From Ophryocystis elektroscirrha (lineage: Eukaryota > Apicomplexa > Conoidasida > Neogregarinorida > Ophryocystidae): DNA of 64,000 nucleotides. Numbering within the stretch: position 1 is the stretch's first letter; the number at the start of each line of letters is the position of its first letter. The stretch is taken from NCBI GenBank assembly GCA_030141585.1, contig JAQIFP010000009.1, positions 60,483 to 124,482 on the forward strand. The letters are read 5' to 3'. Of this stretch, positions 63,494-64,000 are shown piece after piece. The position numbers and the translations under genes were made by a program. The notes under the pieces are model-generated. The model was not told where the DNA came from. It ran no database searches and saw only the letters and a program-made list of their open reading frames with translations.

Positions 63494-64000
63494 CTGAAGA
63501 TTATAATTACGTAAAAATCATCCAAATATATTTTAATTAAATGCCATATCACATCTCGTAGAAACTACACTAATTTTGCATACATATTATGTATGCAAAA
63601 GTACATGTAATAGTAAATCACTGATAATCCAAAAAGTAATGTAAACATCACTATTTTCTAACATAAAATAACTTAATCATATTTTTGGGCGTCTAAATGT
63701 AAGATTTTGATAATATATAATAACAATAATAATGTGAATTTTTTTAGTATAATCACTATGCAATGTTCAATTAATTCCCTATTAATTGAAAATTACGAAA
63801 GCAATTTTAAATTTCGTATAATTAAATAACTAAAGGTATTTTGAATTTTAAAGCTTATTACACTCTTTGCAAAATATTTTACGTTTTATCTATACGGGAA
63901 TATTGGCCTATAAAAAATTAATTATAATTTAATATAAATGTACTATAATATATTTATAGTATTATTATAATATATTAAATATAATATAATATATATATAT
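63494..64000. other. Kinesin intron or upstream region with a palindrome
   Basis: 507 nt of AT-rich sequence to the window edge. It holds the 12-bp inverted repeat at 63574-63600 and AT runs at the end. No further exon recognised. Confidence 0.5.
63574..63600. repeat. Perfect 12-bp inverted repeat, 3-nt spacer
   Basis: Arms TTTTGCATACAT and ATGTATGCAAAA around ATT. The TGCATAC/GTATGCA core resembles TGCA-containing sites bound by apicomplexan AP2 factors (inference). Confidence 0.65.

Overview
The window is very AT-rich nuclear eukaryotic DNA that reads with the standard code (TGA, TAA and TAG all end genes). It carries many tiny GT-AG introns, often built around long A or T runs. A calcium-dependent protein kinase, a short SAS-6-like protein, a large MORN-repeat membrane protein and the compact layout point to an apicomplexan or a close alveolate relative. 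TAA and TAG as stops argue against a typical ciliate. I cannot place the genus. Two 100-base N runs (1773-1872 and 47436-47535) are assembly gaps, and genes cross both. Region 1 (1 to about 45.1 kb) is a dense, intron-rich housekeeping block on both strands. In order it holds an RBM39-like SR splicing factor (cut by the left edge), the nonsense-mediated decay helicase UPF1, a CDPK, a Ser/Asn-rich unknown, the nucleolar RRM protein RBM28/Nop4, the U1 snRNP protein LUC7-like, the replicative helicase subunit MCM4, an LCM-type methyltransferase, a PH-like protein, a small secreted protein, a CCCH zinc-finger protein, an eIF4E-like cap-binding protein, a Ser-rich unknown, the base-excision enzyme NTH1, an IPI1/TEX10-like ribosome biogenesis factor, chaperonin CCT7, a SAS-6-like protein, a second CCCH protein, a PTAR1-like prenyltransferase-alpha-repeat protein and the U4/U6 snRNP protein PRP4. 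RNA processing dominates: RBM39, LUC7 and PRP4 in splicing, UPF1 in decay, RBM28 and IPI1/TEX10 in ribosome assembly, eIF4E in translation. Region 2 (about 45.5 to 63.1 kb) differs. It holds long, intron-poor, lineage-specific secreted or membrane proteins: a signal-peptide protein made of successive families of 8-residue repeats, a poorly resolved multi-exon gene, a 2,715-residue signal-peptide/multi-membrane/MORN protein, a small GATA-like zinc-finger protein and a 657-residue type II membrane protein. The right edge holds the last motor-domain exon of a kinesin. The strongest observations are introns of 16-17 nt, 3n stop-free introns that masquerade as coding insertions in CCT7, two convergent gene pairs whose stop codons interlock in the same 4-nt arrangement, the graded octapeptide repeat protein, and the giant MORN membrane protein, whose exons join in perfect phase. 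Exon joins quoted here were worked out by hand from splice dinucleotides, reading phase and remembered family sequence. None is supported by transcripts.
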